From Oxytricha trifallax (Eukaryota > Ciliophora > Spirotrichea > Sporadotrichida > Oxytrichidae), in the NCBI GenBank assembly GCA_000711775.1, contig ARYC01001087.1, positions 35,687 through 99,686 of the forward strand: a DNA stretch of 64,000 nt, read 5' to 3'. The position numbers were made by a program, and so were the translations under genes. How positions within the stretch are numbered: the first letter of the stretch is position 1; the number at the start of each line of letters is the position of its first letter. Shown one piece after another: positions 63,035 to 64,000 of the stretch. The notes below the pieces were generated by a model. The model ran no database searches. It saw only the letters and a program-made list of their open reading frames with translations, and was not told the origin of the DNA.

Positions 63035-64000
63035 TCACACAAATCCATGCTTGATGGTGCTGCACCACTGCTTCACCTTGAAAGCCCAGAGCTTGTTGAC
63101 GTCTGTCTTGGTCATTGCCTTCAGAATCTGCGAGAGCCGCTTCACCAGGTGGATCTTATGAAAAGTTAGGCCAAGAATACTTACTTGCTGTCTGCTTGCT
63201 CCTAGCGGAGTTGCCTCTTGATGTAGGAGAACAACTGCTCGATGGGGTTAAGCCAGGGTGAGTACTCTGCATTGAAGAGGACAGTGACCTTGAACTTCTA
63301 GCAGTCTCCAGCACCTCTGAATACTTGTGAATGACTGCGTTGTCCATGAGCAGCACGATCTTTTTATGGGCGAGATCTTTGTCTGTGCGCAGCTGGCGCA
63401 GGGTGTGATAGAGGAAGTTCTCGAACAGCACGGCATCGAAGGCCCCATCAATGATTTGACTAGAGATCAGCTGGTCCTTGGTGATGGCTGCCACAAAGCT
63501 CATCGAAAATTGCTATCTCTTAGTGGATTCCTTGGTGATTGAGAGTTTCGAGCCAAGACCCCGTAAGACCCCAACCGCTGGATGACTTGCTGCTTCGTGA
63601 TTGCGATCGGAGTATAGGTGAATGAGGGTAAGGCCTCAACTGCATCGACTACAGCTTGAGATGCTTGATTACTGTCCTTAATGGACTTAGGGAACTTAGA
63701 ATCATCTATAGAAGTGTCAATATCCAAAGAATTCGATTACTTTCCTGTCGATTCTCTGTGATTTAGCTGCTACTTTGAGGCCTGCTGGACAGCTGCAAGT
63801 GTCGGGGAGTGATGCATGCCATGTTTTCATTGTCATTCGCGCTCAATACCTCACTGCCCTTGCGTTGAGTTGATTATAGTCTGAGACTGGCCAGGTTCTG
63901 GACCAATGGAGTGAGAACAGAAGCAGATTTGAGAGGGGTTTATGGTTAGCTGCTGGATTTCTTGGAGGAGCTCTATATTCTGATCGCGCTGAAGCGCTTC
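63035..64000 (-). pseudogene. Decayed IS630/Tc1-type DDE transposase (cut by window end)
   Basis: About 50% GC, in contrast to the AT-rich surroundings. Read from 64000 downward, an N-terminal coiled-coil-like piece (ALQRDQNIELLQEIQQL) is followed, after frame changes, by DIDTSIDDSKFPKSIKDSNQ, then SKLSITKESTKRQQFSMSFV leading into AAITKDQLISSQIIDGAFDA, then KIVLLMDNAVIHK (second catalytic Asp) and FNAEYSPWLNPIEQLFSYIK (catalytic Glu, about D34E). The C-terminus (IHLVKRLSQILKAM...) ends at TGA 63037-63035. Frameshifts lie near 63570, 63300 and 63190. TAG is used as Gln (KRQQF, LRQEQ), so it is adapted to this genetic code. The first catalytic Asp was not located. Distinct from the TBE enzyme in sequence and composition. 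Confidence 0.75.

Noticed and set aside
63327..63542. Plus-strand 71-codon frame in the GC-rich block
   Set aside because: Antisense to the transposase remnant that carries LLMDN and NPIEQ motifs.

Overview
The window reads as germline (micronuclear) DNA of a spirotrich ciliate of the Oxytricha/Stylonychia type. Three observations point there. (1) A 4,080-bp transposon at 25944-30023 has 78-bp terminal inverted repeats that begin with the spirotrich telomere sequence C4A4C4, is flanked by the 3-bp duplication AAT, and carries the three genes of a Telomere-Bearing Element (TBE): a DDE transposase, a small third gene and a zinc-finger/kinase gene. (2) These genes are readable only if TAA and TAG encode glutamine and TGA is the stop. 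(3) The rest is about 75-80% A+T, gene-poor, and full of palindromic and inverted-repeat elements, as expected for DNA removed when a macronucleus forms.

Layout. 1-3.1 kb: a decayed plus-strand track with a DExH helicase remnant resembling the FANCM/Hef/Dicer branch. 5.6-11.6 kb: candidate coding tracks on both strands and a small GC-rich island. 12.9-13.6 kb: an almost perfect 686-bp palindrome with an 8-bp target duplication. 14.2 kb: a short acidic-tail coding module with a paralogue at 32.5 kb. 16.7-20.3 kb: decayed tracks on both strands. 24.4-30.1 kb: a foldback element (8-bp duplication) and the TBE, both inside one possible reading frame that stays in phase if each is removed precisely. 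31.8-33.0 kb: another palindrome, the second acidic module and an old MITE. 35.6, 40.8 and 43.2 kb: three members of a TA-flanked MITE family. 48.2-49.8 kb: a third foldback element with a nested palindrome. 50.9-55.5 kb: a broken gene for a large, probably secreted or membrane-anchored protein. 58.4-64 kb: GC-richer blocks with candidate coding segments, a 611-bp palindrome and, at the right edge, a decayed IS630/Tc1-type transposase unrelated in base composition to the TBE.

Caution on gene calls. With only TGA as a stop, open frames of 100-150 codons are common by chance in DNA of this composition, so length alone was not used. Calls with confidence below about 0.45 rest on residue composition and codon-position bias judged by eye, and are candidates only. 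No tRNA, rRNA, CRISPR array, bacterial gene or telomere addition site was recognised. Macronuclear-destined segments and their pointers cannot be identified without the macronuclear genome.
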